A stretch of 64,000 bases of DNA from Duganella sp. Root1480D1 (GCF_001427305.1 NZ_LMFZ01000004.1:178812-242811); one strand, 5' to 3'. Numbered from the stretch's first letter, positions 37,125-44,923 are shown. The notes: generated by a model from the letters alone, not told the origin. Program-made: numbers and translations.

Positions 37125-37847
37125 ATGAAGAAAATCCTCGCCACCGTGTTTGCAGCGTCTTCCGTTCTGGCCGGCCCTGTGCTAGCCCAAGACAAGCCGA
37201 CCGCTCCTCCGTTCGCACCAGTGACCCAGGACATCAAGGCCGCGACGCCCAAGAGTGCCTATGTGCAGGATGCCCGTGGCATCATCGCCCGCAATCCATT
37301 CGGCCTGTGCTGGCGCACCGGCTACTGGACCCCGGCCGATGCCGTGCCAGGTTGCGACCTGCCGATCTGCACCCCGCCGGAAGAGCTGAAGGATGGCAAG
37401 TGCGTGCTGCCGCCACCACCACCTGAAGCGCCGGCACAGCCGCCAGTTGCCGTGCCAACTACCCCAGCACCTGCACCGACCGCAGTACCGACCGCTGAAA
37501 AAGTTTCCTTCGCCGCCGACGCCTTCTTCGACTACGACAAGGCCGTGCTGAAGCCGGAAGCCAAAGAGAAGCTGGACGACATGGTTACCAAGCTGAACGG
37601 CATCAACCTGGAAGTGATCATCGGCGTCGGCCACACCGACTCCATGGGCACCGACCAGTACAACGACAAACTGTCGCTGCGCCGCGCTGAAGCCGTGAAA
37701 GCCTACCTGCTGAGCAAAGGCGTGGAAGCCAACCGCGTGTACACCGAAGGCAAGGGCGAGAAGCAGCCAATCGCGGACAACAAGACCGCTGAAGGCCGCG
37801 CCCAGAACCGCCGCGTGGAAATCGAGGTTGTTGGCACCAAGAAGTAA
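37125..37847 (+). CDS. ompA: OmpA family outer membrane protein without N-terminal barrel
   Basis: A 240-residue protein: signal peptide MKKILATVFAASSVLAGPVLA, a short region with four Cys and RNPFGLCWRTGYWTP, a Pro-rich linker (about 95-125), then an OmpA C-terminal domain (about 128-237). The domain has FFDYDKAVLKPEAKEKL, VGHTDSMGTDQYNDKLSLRRAEAVKAYL and GRAQNRRVEIEV. It binds peptidoglycan. There is no eight-strand barrel, as in the short OmpA of Burkholderiales. It is followed by a terminator, then ubiG. Confidence 0.92.
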   Translation: MKKILATVFAASSVLAGPVLAQDKPTAPPFAPVTQDIKAATPKSAYVQDARGIIARNPFGLCWRTGYWTPADAVPGCDLPICTPPEELKDGKCVLPPPPPEAPAQPPVAVPTTPAPAPTAVPTAEKVSFAADAFFDYDKAVLKPEAKEKLDDMVTKLNGINLEVIIGVGHTDSMGTDQYNDKLSLRRAEAVKAYLLSKGVEANRVYTEGKGEKQPIADNKTAEGRAQNRRVEIEVVGTKK

Positions 37848-37871
37848 TTCCCGGCGCATACGCGCTATTGC

Positions 37872-37899
37872 AGCCCCGCCCTGAGCGGGGCTTTTTTTT
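37872..37899 (+). terminator. Rho-independent terminator after ompA
   Basis: AGCCCCGC and GCGGGGCT form the stem with a CCTGA loop, followed by eight T. Confidence 0.95.
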
Positions 37900-37926
37900 G
37901 TTCGCCCCTCTGCTATCATCCCGCCT

Positions 37927-38622
37927 ATGAATGCCGACCCATTAGAACTGCAAAAATTCAGCGAACTGGCCCATCACTGGTGGGATCCCACGTCCGAATT
38001 CAAACCTCTGCACGAGATCAATCCACTGCGCCTGGAATGGATCAATGCCCGCGCCCCGCTAGCCGGGAAGAACGTGATCGATATTGGCTGCGGCGGGGGC
38101 ATCCTGTCGGAATCCATGGCACGCAAAGGCGCCAAGATCACCGGCATCGACCTGTCCGAAAAAGCCCTGAAAGTGGCCGACCTGCATAGCCTGGAATCCG
38201 GCGTGCCGGTGCGCTACAAGCTGATCGCCGCCGAAGAAATGGCAGCGCAGGAAGCCGGCCAGTACGACGTGGTCACCTGCATGGAAATGCTGGAACACGT
38301 ACCGGACCCAGGCGCCATCGTGCGCGCGGCAGCCACCCTGGTAAAACCGGGCGGCCATGTGTTTTTCTCCACCCTGAACCGTAACCCGAAGGCTTACCTG
38401 TTCGCGGTGATCGGCGCCGAATACCTGCTGCGCATGCTCCCCAAAGGCACGCATGATTATGAAAAATTCATCACTCCAGCCGAACTGTCGCAATATGTGC
38501 GCACTGCTGGTCTGCAAGTGGATGCATTGAAGGGCATGGGCTACAATCCGCTCACCAAGGTCTACTCCTTGAACAACGACACCAGCGTTAATTACCTGGT
38601 GGCGTGCACCCGCCCTGAATAA
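37927..38622 (+). CDS. ubiG: Ubiquinone biosynthesis O-methyltransferase
   Basis: A 231-residue SAM-dependent methyltransferase that performs both O-methylation steps in ubiquinone synthesis. It begins with [29 protein letters not shown], the UbiG hallmark. Motif I is [13 protein letters not shown] (about 51-63), with [13 protein letters not shown] and GTHDYEKFI. The upstream terminator suggests its own promoter within about 50 bp. gph follows 46 bp downstream. Confidence 0.96.
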   Translation: MNADPLELQKFSELAHHWWDPTSEFKPLHEINPLRLEWINARAPLAGKNVIDIGCGGGILSESMARKGAKITGIDLSEKALKVADLHSLESGVPVRYKLIAAEEMAAQEAGQYDVVTCMEMLEHVPDPGAIVRAAATLVKPGGHVFFSTLNRNPKAYLFAVIGAEYLLRMLPKGTHDYEKFITPAELSQYVRTAGLQVDALKGMGYNPLTKVYSLNNDTSVNYLVACTRPE

Positions 38623-38668
38623 AGCCAGGCGGCCTGCGCGCCGCCTGCTTCGAAAGCCGTTCCCTACC

Positions 38669-39361
38669 ATGAGCCTGTTCCCAGCCCCGCGCGCCATCCT
38701 GTTCGACCTGGATGGCACCCTGGCCGACACCGCACCAGACCTGGCCGCCGCGATCAACCTGCTGCGCACCGTGCGCGGGCTGGAGCCGACGCCATACGAG
38801 GTGCTGCGCCCGCAGGCATCGCACGGCGCGCGCGGCATGATTGGCGTGTCCTTCGGCCTGATGCCGCAGGATGAAGGCTTTGAAGAACTGCGCGATGGCT
38901 TTTTCACCAACTATGAAGCGGCGATGGCGGTGCACAGCACCCTGTTCGACGGCATCGGCGAACTGCTGTCCGGCATTGCAGAAGCCGGTCTGCGCTGGGG
39001 CATCGTCACCAACAAGCCAGCCCGCTTCACCGACCCATTGGTGCCGCAAATCGGCCTGGCGCTGGCCAGCTGCGTGGTTTCGGGCGACACCACTCCACAC
39101 GCCAAACCCCACCCGGCCCCGTTGCTGGAAGCGGCAGCCCGCCTCGGCCTGGCGCCGGAAGAATGCTGGTACGTCGGCGACGACCTGCGCGACATCCTGG
39201 CCGGCCATGCCGCCGGCATGCGCACCGTGGCCTGCCAGTGGGGTTATTGCGGACCGGTCGAACCTGCAGCCTGGGGCGCCGACCACCTGTTGGCATCCCC
39301 TGCCGACCTGCTGGCCCTGATTCGTGCAACTGTACCGTCCCCGACACCGTTGGCGGCCTAG
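38669..39361 (+). CDS. gph: HAD-family phosphoglycolate phosphatase (Gph/MupP-type)
   Basis: A 230-residue HAD hydrolase. Motif I is FDLDGTLADT (15-24) with the nucleophile and acid Asp, motif II VTNKP, motif III Lys in HAKPHPAPL and motif IV YVGDDLRDI. Family members after ubiG hydrolyse 2-phosphoglycolate or MurNAc-6-phosphate; the sequence does not decide between them. No strong ribosome site is seen, and it is likely read with ubiG. Confidence 0.92.
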   Translation: MSLFPAPRAILFDLDGTLADTAPDLAAAINLLRTVRGLEPTPYEVLRPQASHGARGMIGVSFGLMPQDEGFEELRDGFFTNYEAAMAVHSTLFDGIGELLSGIAEAGLRWGIVTNKPARFTDPLVPQIGLALASCVVSGDTTPHAKPHPAPLLEAAARLGLAPEECWYVGDDLRDILAGHAAGMRTVACQWGYCGPVEPAAWGADHLLASPADLLALIRATVPSPTPLAA

Positions 39362-39446
39362 AAACTACGTTATAACTTGCCCAACAGCAATAAGTTTCTA
39401 TACTATAGTCAGTAGCGATTACAGAGAAAAGGTAGCCGGAGACTTT

Positions 39447-40421
39447 ATGGACGGGGACGACAACATCGAGGCGACGCTCCCACCGCGTAGCAGTGCACCG
39501 CAGGTCTGGGATGCCTCCGTTGCCGAGAGCCGCTTCTACTGGTACGACCTGCTGGTCAACGACCCGCTGGTACCCGACTTCCGTGACCCGATTGGACGCT
39601 ACCAGCGCCGCATGCAGTTCGCGCTCGACGCGACCATGGAAAAGCAGCTCCTTTTCTTCGTCATTTCCCGCCAGCGCCTGCGCTTCGACATCAAGAAAGG
39701 CACGAGCTGGGGCTTCTTCGGCCTGAAGCTGACCGTGCCGCTGCTGGCCGGCACCGACAATCGCAAGGAATCGATCACGCTCGAACTGGAAGTGCCGTTC
39801 GAAGCGACCTTCAAAAAACCGATCGTCACCCTGCACGATAAATACATCACGCTGAATTGGGGCGCGCTGACGGAATGCTATTCCGCGCACGACCTGTTGC
39901 AGAAATTCCCCAACGACCTGAAGTACGAAAGCACGGTCGAGTACGTCGGTATCACGCGCGACCCGCAGTCCCGCCTGGCCAAGGGCCGCTTCCCCGCCGT
40001 CAACCGCATCATGGAAGAAAACGACGGCACGCTGGACACCTTCCTGCTGGTCAAGCGCATGGATGTGAAAGTCGAAACCGCCGTGCAGGACCCGCTTGGC
40101 GAAGCCTCCACCCGCTCACATGTGGAAGTCATGGAAGGCGCCCTGATCCGCTACTTCGAAGGTGAAAAACCGGCCCACCACGGCACCATCGAAAACAACA
40201 ACCGGCGCGACCGCGTAGCGCAACTGGTCGAGACCTACCAGCTTGACAGCCTGACGGTAGACCTCGGCTTCAAGGAGGCCGACAGCTTCCACGACCTCAA
40301 GTCCGCCCACGTGCCGGTATCGCGCCGCCACCTGGTCGAATTCACCTTTGGCCCCGGCGGCGAAATCCGTTCGACCCGCCTTGCCGACGACGCCCGCCCG
40401 CTGGTTTCGCTCGAAGAGTGA
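39447..40421 (+). CDS. Conserved-looking protein of unknown function upstream of ssrA
   Basis: A 324-residue hydrophilic protein with no signal peptide or membrane segment. I do not recognise a domain. It has mixed alpha/beta character with many charged residues, for example RFYWYDLLVNDPLVPDFRDP and KKGTSWGFFGLKLTVPLLAG. The start ATG 39447 is set by GGAG six bases upstream; a longer frame overlaps gph and lacks such a site. It stands alone, 85 bp after gph. The tmRNA promoter -35 appears to overlap its stop codon. Confidence 0.75.
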   Translation: MDGDDNIEATLPPRSSAPQVWDASVAESRFYWYDLLVNDPLVPDFRDPIGRYQRRMQFALDATMEKQLLFFVISRQRLRFDIKKGTSWGFFGLKLTVPLLAGTDNRKESITLELEVPFEATFKKPIVTLHDKYITLNWGALTECYSAHDLLQKFPNDLKYESTVEYVGITRDPQSRLAKGRFPAVNRIMEENDGTLDTFLLVKRMDVKVETAVQDPLGEASTRSHVEVMEGALIRYFEGEKPAHHGTIENNNRRDRVAQLVETYQLDSLTVDLGFKEADSFHDLKSAHVPVSRRHLVEFTFGPGGEIRSTRLADDARPLVSLEE

Positions 40422-40447
40422 CGCGGCGCAAAAGATTGAGGTAGAAT
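40418..40447 (+). promoter_or_regulatory. Candidate promoter of tmRNA
   Basis: GTGACG (40418-40423) as -35, 18 bp, TAGAAT (40442-40447) as -10, placing transcription start within about 10 bases of the mature 5' end. The -35 overlaps the stop of the preceding gene. Confidence 0.45.
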
Positions 40448-40462
40448 ACAACTTCCTTCTGT

Positions 40463-40825
40463 GGGGACGACCTGGTTTCGACGTGGGTTGCAAAGCAGAA
40501 CAGGGCATACCGAGGGCTGGTTACCTCGTAAATACACCCAGAAACAAACTAACTGCAAACGATAACTCGTACGCACTGGCAGCTTAATCGCTGACCTGCC
40601 CGACAACACCTCGCCCTTAGGGTGTGACCGCAAGGTCGTGTTGGGTCATTTATAAGGGATCGAGCTACGAGGGTTCACTTCGAGTAGCTCTAAATCTAAG
40701 GTGAATCGCCTTTACGAAGCGTGCACGTCCGCGTCGTAGGGGTTAAATTAAATGGCAGTGCTAAGTATGTAGAACTGTCTGTAGAGTGCTTGCGGACGCG
40801 GGTTCGATTCCCGCCGTCTCCACCA
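40463..40825 (+). ncRNA. ssrA: Transfer-messenger RNA
   Basis: A 363-nt one-piece tmRNA that rescues stalled ribosomes and tags the unfinished protein. The 5' end GGGGACG pairs with CGTCTCC before the discriminator A and encoded CCA at 40823-40825. The tRNA-like half also has GGTTCGATTCC as its T-arm. The tag frame runs 40555-40587 from a GCA resume codon and encodes ANDNSYALAA before TAA. The boundaries are set by the acceptor stem. The 3' end is also half of a long inverted repeat with downstream DNA. Confidence 0.97.
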
Positions 40826-40830
40826 CCGAA

Positions 40831-40876
40831 CAAAGAAAATGGGCTCCAAGCGCAAGCTTGGGGCCCTTTTTCTTTG
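40831..40876 (+). terminator. Rho-independent terminator after tmRNA
   Basis: Arms beginning CAAAGAAAATGGGCTCCAAGC and ending in GGGGCCCTTTTTCTTTG pair almost fully around a CGCAA-type loop, with T-rich sequence at the 3' side. The A-rich left arm makes it potentially bidirectional. Confidence 0.92.
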
Positions 40877-40945
40877 TTCGTTAGCGCAGAGTTGGCGGGA
40901 ACCGAATCCGCGTCCGGTACTGGCGCGGGGTGGAGTGCGGGTTTC

Positions 40946-41036
40946 GGCTCGCATGCGAGCCGCGCGCGGAACGACGTCCGCTTGCAAGCGGACGTCTCTT
41001 CGATTCGCCCATTCTCGAAATCGCATCGCGATTTCG
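40946..41036. repeat. Cluster of three perfect palindromes
   Basis: 40946-40961 is a 16-bp palindrome centred on GCATGC. 40973-40996 is a 24-bp perfect palindrome beginning GACGTCCGC. 41016-41036 is CGAAATCGC, ATC, GCGATTTCG. They follow each other within 91 bp downstream of tmRNA. Confidence 0.8.
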
Positions 41037-41068
41037 CGCCGCGTCAGCGGCTCACGGCAAGCTCAGCT

Positions 41069-41284
41069 TTAATGAGTCACCACATTGGCATTCGCCTGCA
41101 GATCGTGGCCGCCGTCGAGATTCAACAGAATGAACTGAACCGGTGATTCTTCCAGCGCATTCGTTTTCTTCAACTGCTCAATCAACGCGTCCAGGTTCGC
41201 GTAGTCGAACTGCGCGCACCAGCGGGCCATCTTGGCGAGGCACCGTACAAAGTCGACCGGATCGTTATCGCGGGTTAGACGCAG
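41069..41284 (-). pseudogene. C-terminal remnant of an unidentified gene
   Basis: On the minus strand a 71-codon frame is open from just after a TGA (41285-41287) to TAA at 41069-41071. It reads like real protein (RDNDPVDFVRCLAKMARW, QFDYANLDALIEQLKK, SPVQFILLNLDGGHDL). There is no ribosome site and the only internal ATG comes late, so this is probably the tail of a gene whose front was lost where the repeat array at 41308 begins. I cannot name the family. Confidence 0.5.
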
Positions 41285-41307
41285 TCAATGTACTGCGGAT
41301 GGAACAA

Positions 41308-41480
41308 TGTCGTTTTCACTCGCAGAAATGCCGGAAATGTCGTTTTCCCTCTCATAATTTGAGTCAGAGCCAGCATCGAGTTTGTCGTTTTCCTTCACAT
41401 TTTCACGCTCGCGAGCTCAAAATTGTCGTTTTCCCTCTCAAATATGGGGCGGCTTGTCGTTTTCCCCCGCAGTTTTCGAA
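41308..41480. mobile_element. Five-unit TGTCGTTTTC repeat array, possible insertion-sequence end remnant
   Basis: The ten bases TGTCGTTTTC recur at 41308, 41338, 41383, 41424 and 41455, always on the same strand and mostly continuing CCCTC, with spacing of 30, 45, 41 and 31 bp. Multiple short same-direction repeats beginning TGT are known at the ends of IS21-family elements, so this may be a fused relic of such ends. No istA/istB gene is present. The array lies between a truncated gene and the stop codon of the hydrolase at 41481. Confidence 0.5.
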
Positions 41481-42620
41481 TTACAGCCCGCACGCCTCAA
41501 CTGCATAGGCACTTAGATTCGCGCGCCCTTCCGGTGTCATGTTTCTCGCGAAGAAGCAGGCATAGGGCCGGTTGGTGGCTTGGTCAACGTAGAGGTACTG
41601 CGTCGGCACGTTGTACGCAATGTCGAACTTCGAAGCTGGCTGGCTTGGAGTGAGCGCTTTGAACATCAGGTGCAGTTTCAAGCCGAAGTTCGGGTGGTGG
41701 AAGTCGAAGCATCCTTCCGGATAAGCGCAGCTGCCGTTTTGCGCCGGCAAATGCAGCGGAACGACTGTTTGCAGCGATTGGTCAGTCGGCATCCGCTCAT
41801 AGCGCATCGCGACGGGCGGATCGTCGGTGGTGATTTCGTTGATCGCGCTGCCTGGCTGATGGAAGTCCGCATAGAGCGCATCAAAAGCGGTCCAGCTGTC
41901 GGGGTGAATGAAGGTCTGCTTGACCTGCTCTTTTTCATACGTGGTTTGCGCTTGCACTGCGTACACCGCCCTTACGCGCGAGGATTTGGTCTGGTATGGG
42001 AACGGGCTCTGGTCATCGGCCAGGTTCTTCAACAAGGCATTCATCAGGCCGAGCGTGCCGCGCGATTGCCCGACGATGAAAATATTGCTGCCGTCTATAC
42101 CGAGCATGCCGGACCTGTGGCGCGCCCATTGCACGGCGCGGGCGATGTCCGTATTCGGGATGTCGAGATTGGGTGGCTGGCCATAGCGCTGGCTCGCCAC
42201 CGGGTGGCGGAATTCGATCGACATGAACGCGAAGCCCAGCGCCAGCGCCGGCGTTACCAGTTTCGGATAGAGCTCGCCCTGCTGGGGCAAGTTATCGGTG
42301 GCGCCGTTCGGATGTGCCCAGATGATTAAGGGCAGCCTTTGCGATGCTGGCAGCGCTGCGGGGCGGTAGAAGTCGAAGCGCTGGTCCAGCGTAACGTCGT
42401 AAGCACCGGCTGGCGACTTCTCATCCCACGCCGTGCCTTCGGCGTAGCAGATATCCCTGGCAACCGTGGCCTGGGTTCCTTGTGTTTGGGTATAGCTGGA
42501 TAGCTCGGCATCTGTGCTGATCTTGCGGCATGGATCTGCTGCGGCGGCGCCTGTAGTTGCGGCCAGCAGCAGGCCGCTGAACAGACACAGGAAAAAACGA
42601 GGTTGGATGATTTGTCGCAT
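41481..42620 (-). CDS. Secreted alpha/beta hydrolase
   Basis: A 379-residue protein with signal peptide about 1-27 (MRQIIQPRFFLCLFSGLLLAATTGAAAA). An alpha/beta hydrolase fold follows: the oxyanion-region LPLIIWAHPNGATDN, nucleophile Ser in IVGQSRGTLG near residue 177, and HHPNFGLKLH near the end as the likely catalytic His region. Six or more Cys suggest disulfides in the periplasm. Substrate is unknown; an esterase or polyester depolymerase-like role is possible. GGAG six bases before ATG 42620 fixes the start. Its stop abuts the TGTCGTTTTC array. Confidence 0.82.
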   Translation of the reverse strand: MRQIIQPRFFLCLFSGLLLAATTGAAAADPCRKISTDAELSSYTQTQGTQATVARDICYAEGTAWDEKSPAGAYDVTLDQRFDFYRPAALPASQRLPLIIWAHPNGATDNLPQQGELYPKLVTPALALGFAFMSIEFRHPVASQRYGQPPNLDIPNTDIARAVQWARHRSGMLGIDGSNIFIVGQSRGTLGLMNALLKNLADDQSPFPYQTKSSRVRAVYAVQAQTTYEKEQVKQTFIHPDSWTAFDALYADFHQPGSAINEITTDDPPVAMRYERMPTDQSLQTVVPLHLPAQNGSCAYPEGCFDFHHPNFGLKLHLMFKALTPSQPASKFDIAYNVPTQYLYVDQATNRPYACFFARNMTPEGRANLSAYAVEACGL

Positions 42621-42706
42621 TCTCTGCTCCGGAATTGGTGTTTGAATGGTGGACAGCTGAGATACATTATCATTAAAACAATTAACTGATCGTATGGGAG
42701 GACGGG

Positions 42707-43060
42707 GTGGAGAAATTCGAGAAACTGTTTTCTTACGGGACGCTGCAGCAGGAAGACGTGCAGCTTGCAACGTTTGGGCGCAAGCTCGAAGGCATGGCAG
42801 ACCAGTTGAATGGTTATAAGCTTGGGCTGCTCGAGATCGATGATCCCAAAGTGGTTGCGACGAGCGGCAAAACGCATCATCCGATCATTTCGCGCAGCGG
42901 CAGCGGGACAGACGCCGTCATTGGCTCGGTGCTTCTGGTCACGCCAGCGGAATTGCAGCAAGCGGACCAGTATGAGGTGGCTGCCTACAAGCGGCATAGC
43001 ATCACGCTGGCATCCGGAACTGTTGCGTGGGCTTATGTGGACGCCCGCGATCCGGACTGA
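42707..43060 (+). CDS. Gamma-glutamylcyclotransferase-like (AIG2/GGCT fold) protein
   Basis: A 117-residue protein. FSYGTLQQEDVQLATFG near the start is the YGTL ligand-binding motif of the family, and TPAELQQADQYE supplies the catalytic Glu segment. These enzymes cyclise gamma-glutamyl compounds to 5-oxoproline or act on gamma-glutamylamines. The start is GTG 42707, four bases after GGGAGGA. It is divergent from the hydrolase gene. Confidence 0.85.
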   Translation: MEKFEKLFSYGTLQQEDVQLATFGRKLEGMADQLNGYKLGLLEIDDPKVVATSGKTHHPIISRSGSGTDAVIGSVLLVTPAELQQADQYEVAAYKRHSITLASGTVAWAYVDARDPD

Positions 43061-43184
43061 AGCTGTCGCTCATTGAGCAAGCTCCATCGAGCCTGTTAAC
43101 TCGCGCGTATTCCTGGATGTGGACTGACGCACAGACCACTCGCCTCCGCGCGGCGTAGCCTGTACGCTGGCTCAAGGAGGCAGC

Positions 43185-43430
43185 GTGGATCAACGAAGTC
43201 ACAAGGAGCTGCGTCACGACAGCGGTACCGCCGAGCGCTTCGACATGGCGGTACGCACAGCCCTGGCTTTTGACCAGGGCGCTGCCTATACCTATCTCGC
43301 CATTTGCGGCGTGGAGCACATGCTGATCCGCTCCTTCGCCGAGCGCTTCCCGACGCAGGTGCGCTCAGTCGCCTCCCTGCCCTGGCACTCGAGCGACCGC
43401 CGCAGCGATTCAATGCAGCGTGCGTTTTAG
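43185..43430 (+). CDS. Small hypothetical protein
   Basis: An 81-residue frame starting with GTG 43185 behind a strong AAGGAGG. The sequence (SGTAERFDMAVRTALAFDQGAAYTYLAICGVE) is plausible as a small helical protein, but I recognise no family. Its 3' end overlaps where the restored frame of the adjacent HigA-type gene would run, so one of the two is disturbed here. Confidence 0.5.
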   Translation: MDQRSHKELRHDSGTAERFDMAVRTALAFDQGAAYTYLAICGVEHMLIRSFAERFPTQVRSVASLPWHSSDRRSDSMQRAF

Positions 43431-43447
43431 CGCGCGCCGCCCCTTCA

Positions 43448-43693
43448 TCAGGGCCCTGCGGCTGTCGTAGCTGGACTGCGGTTGAGCCAGAATTCCGGCG
43501 TGGTATCGAAATAGCTGGCGAGCTGCTGGGCGGTGGCCGGCGAAATACTGCGCTCCTGCCGCACGATGCCAATCAGGTATCCGGGTTCCAGGTGCAGCAC
43601 GCCAGCCAGCGTGCTTGTGGTCAGCCCCATGGGGTCCATGAATTCTTCCAGCAAGGCTTCGCCCGGATGGATCGGGCGCATTGTGGTTTCCAT
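43448..43693 (-). CDS. HigA/VapI-type antitoxin with apparent C-terminal frameshift, no toxin partner
   Basis: An 81-residue XRE-HTH protein: RPIHPGEALLEEFMDPMGLTTSTLAGVLHL, then GIVRQERSISPATAQQLASYFDTTPEFWLN, the full HigA pattern. After FWLN the frame ends in RSPATTAAGP instead of the usual LQxxYDL. A different frame from the same point reads QSSYDSRRALMKGRRALKR to a stop at 43410, so a single base appears missing in the codon before CAG. AAGGAGG five bases before the ATG fixes the start. No HigB-like gene lies on either side. Confidence 0.75.
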   Translation of the reverse strand: METTMRPIHPGEALLEEFMDPMGLTTSTLAGVLHLEPGYLIGIVRQERSISPATAQQLASYFDTTPEFWLNRSPATTAAGP

Positions 43694-43765
43694 AGTCGCC
43701 TCCTTCCCTTCGATTCTACTACTGTGCAGCCACAGGCAATACTGTTGGCTTAGAATAGCGACAGT

Positions 43766-44557
43766 ATGAAATGGAAAGCTTTCACTGCGACCGCCCTCCT
43801 CGCGCTCGCTGCCCACAATGTGCATGCCGCCTGCGGCACGATCCGCTTCGCCTACCCCGACCAGCACCGCCCGCCATATTGGCTGGGAAATGGCGCGACC
43901 GTGCCCGAGCCGGCCGGCGCCAGCGTGGAATGGATCCGCGAATTTGCTGCCAGCGGCGGCTGCGCGATCGAACTGGTGCGGCTACCGGTGATGCGCCTGC
44001 GCAGTGCGCTGGCCGGCGGAACGGTGGACTTTATTCCCGTCGATATCACAGCCGATGGACAGCCCGGCATCGTGATCCCGCGCGACGCGCAGGGCAAGCC
44101 GGATACCAAGCGCGCGGCAACCCTTTTCGTAGCTGCCTTTGTGCGTGCCAAAGACGGCTACGCGCGCGATCTCGATCCACTGGAAATGGTGCGCGGCAAA
44201 CGGATCGGCGTGATGTATGGCGCCACCTACAGCGGGCTTCTGGAAAAGGCCGGCGCCATTCTCGACCAGGGTGCGTCAGCCGTGCCGAGCAATTTCGACA
44301 AACTCATGCTCGGCCGCGTGGATGCCTTCATCGTGCCGATGATCGCCGCCTCCGACCTGGACAAATACGTGGCCGACCATTACAAGGGCCAACTGGTGCG
44401 GCTGGAAAAACCGGTACTGAAATCCTATCTCTGGGTTGCCACCAATCCGGCCTATTACGAGGCACACCGCCACGAGGTCGATACCGCCTGGAACTGGGTC
44501 GGCAGCGCAGGGAACAAGCGCCTCAATATGCTGCTCCGCAAGTACACCGAGAATTAG
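43766..44557 (+). CDS. Periplasmic amino-acid-type substrate-binding protein
   Basis: A 263-residue protein with signal peptide MKWKAFTATALLALAAHNVHA and a type II periplasmic-binding fold: IRFAYPDQHRPPYWLGN, then LVRLPVMRLRSALAGGTVDFIPVDIT and MVRGKRIGVMYGATYSGLLEK. It resembles the SBP_bac_3 proteins. No ABC permease or ATPase is nearby, so it may be an orphan binding or sensory protein. Confidence 0.78.
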   Translation: MKWKAFTATALLALAAHNVHAACGTIRFAYPDQHRPPYWLGNGATVPEPAGASVEWIREFAASGGCAIELVRLPVMRLRSALAGGTVDFIPVDITADGQPGIVIPRDAQGKPDTKRAATLFVAAFVRAKDGYARDLDPLEMVRGKRIGVMYGATYSGLLEKAGAILDQGASAVPSNFDKLMLGRVDAFIVPMIAASDLDKYVADHYKGQLVRLEKPVLKSYLWVATNPAYYEAHRHEVDTAWNWVGSAGNKRLNMLLRKYTEN

Positions 44558-44615
44558 GATATTCCTCCCTACCGGCCTACAATGGACTATTGGCCGTAGC
44601 TACAAGGAGGCAATC

Positions 44616-44894
44616 ATGTCCACACTCAACAAGGGACGCAGCCTGGAGCAACAAACCCACGATGGCACCAGCAGCATCGCGACCATGGGCGCCGGCTGCA
44701 CCGGCCGCCGCAACCTCTCCCAATCACAGGAAGGCAACCAGCAATCAGCCGAATCGGCCGGCCGCACCGACGACCTGCTGTCGGGCTGTGTCGATGAGGA
44801 GAAACGCGAGCACGGTTTCCAGACGGGCACCCAGTACCGCCAGGGCGAGCAGCGCGATTCGGGCCCCGATACCGTCCGGCGCAGCGAACGTTAA
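44616..44894 (+). CDS. Small hydrophilic protein of unknown function
   Basis: A 92-residue polar protein rich in Gly, Gln, Ser, Arg and Glu, with little predicted structure (EQQTHDGTSSIATMGAGC, NLSQSQEGNQQSAESAGR). AAGGAGG seven bases before ATG 44616 supports the start. The composition recalls small stress-related hydrophilins and the protein at 53452, but I see no real alignment between them. Confidence 0.6.
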   Translation: MSTLNKGRSLEQQTHDGTSSIATMGAGCTGRRNLSQSQEGNQQSAESAGRTDDLLSGCVDEEKREHGFQTGTQYRQGEQRDSGPDTVRRSER

Positions 44895-44923
44895 TAGTTC
44901 TTGATCCAGTACAAGTTTTACCG

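Larger units (their letters stand above)
40883..41307. other. Gene-poor stretch after tmRNA
   Basis: About 425 bp with no intact gene. It holds the right arm of the tmRNA inverted repeat (to 40915), three consecutive palindromes (40946-41036) and a truncated minus-strand reading frame (41069-41284). Frames across 40.8 kb that read RRRESNPRPQ are translation of the tmRNA 3' end and are not genes. Confidence 0.6.

Noticed and set aside
37125..37919. Frame opposite ompA with apparent low-complexity Trp/Arg segment
   Set aside because: It is the reverse complement of the Pro-rich linker of ompA and has no independent signals.
40748..41026. Minus-strand frame reading RRRESNPRPQALY across the tmRNA 3' end
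   Set aside because: This is the familiar spurious translation of a tRNA-like 3' end; the DNA is tmRNA and its terminator.
41308..41480. The TGTCGTTTTC array as a CRISPR
   Set aside because: Repeat is only about 10-15 bp, spacing varies from 30 to 45 bp, and no cas gene is near.
43766..44557. The binding protein as part of an ABC importer operon
   Set aside because: No permease or ATPase gene is adjacent on either side.
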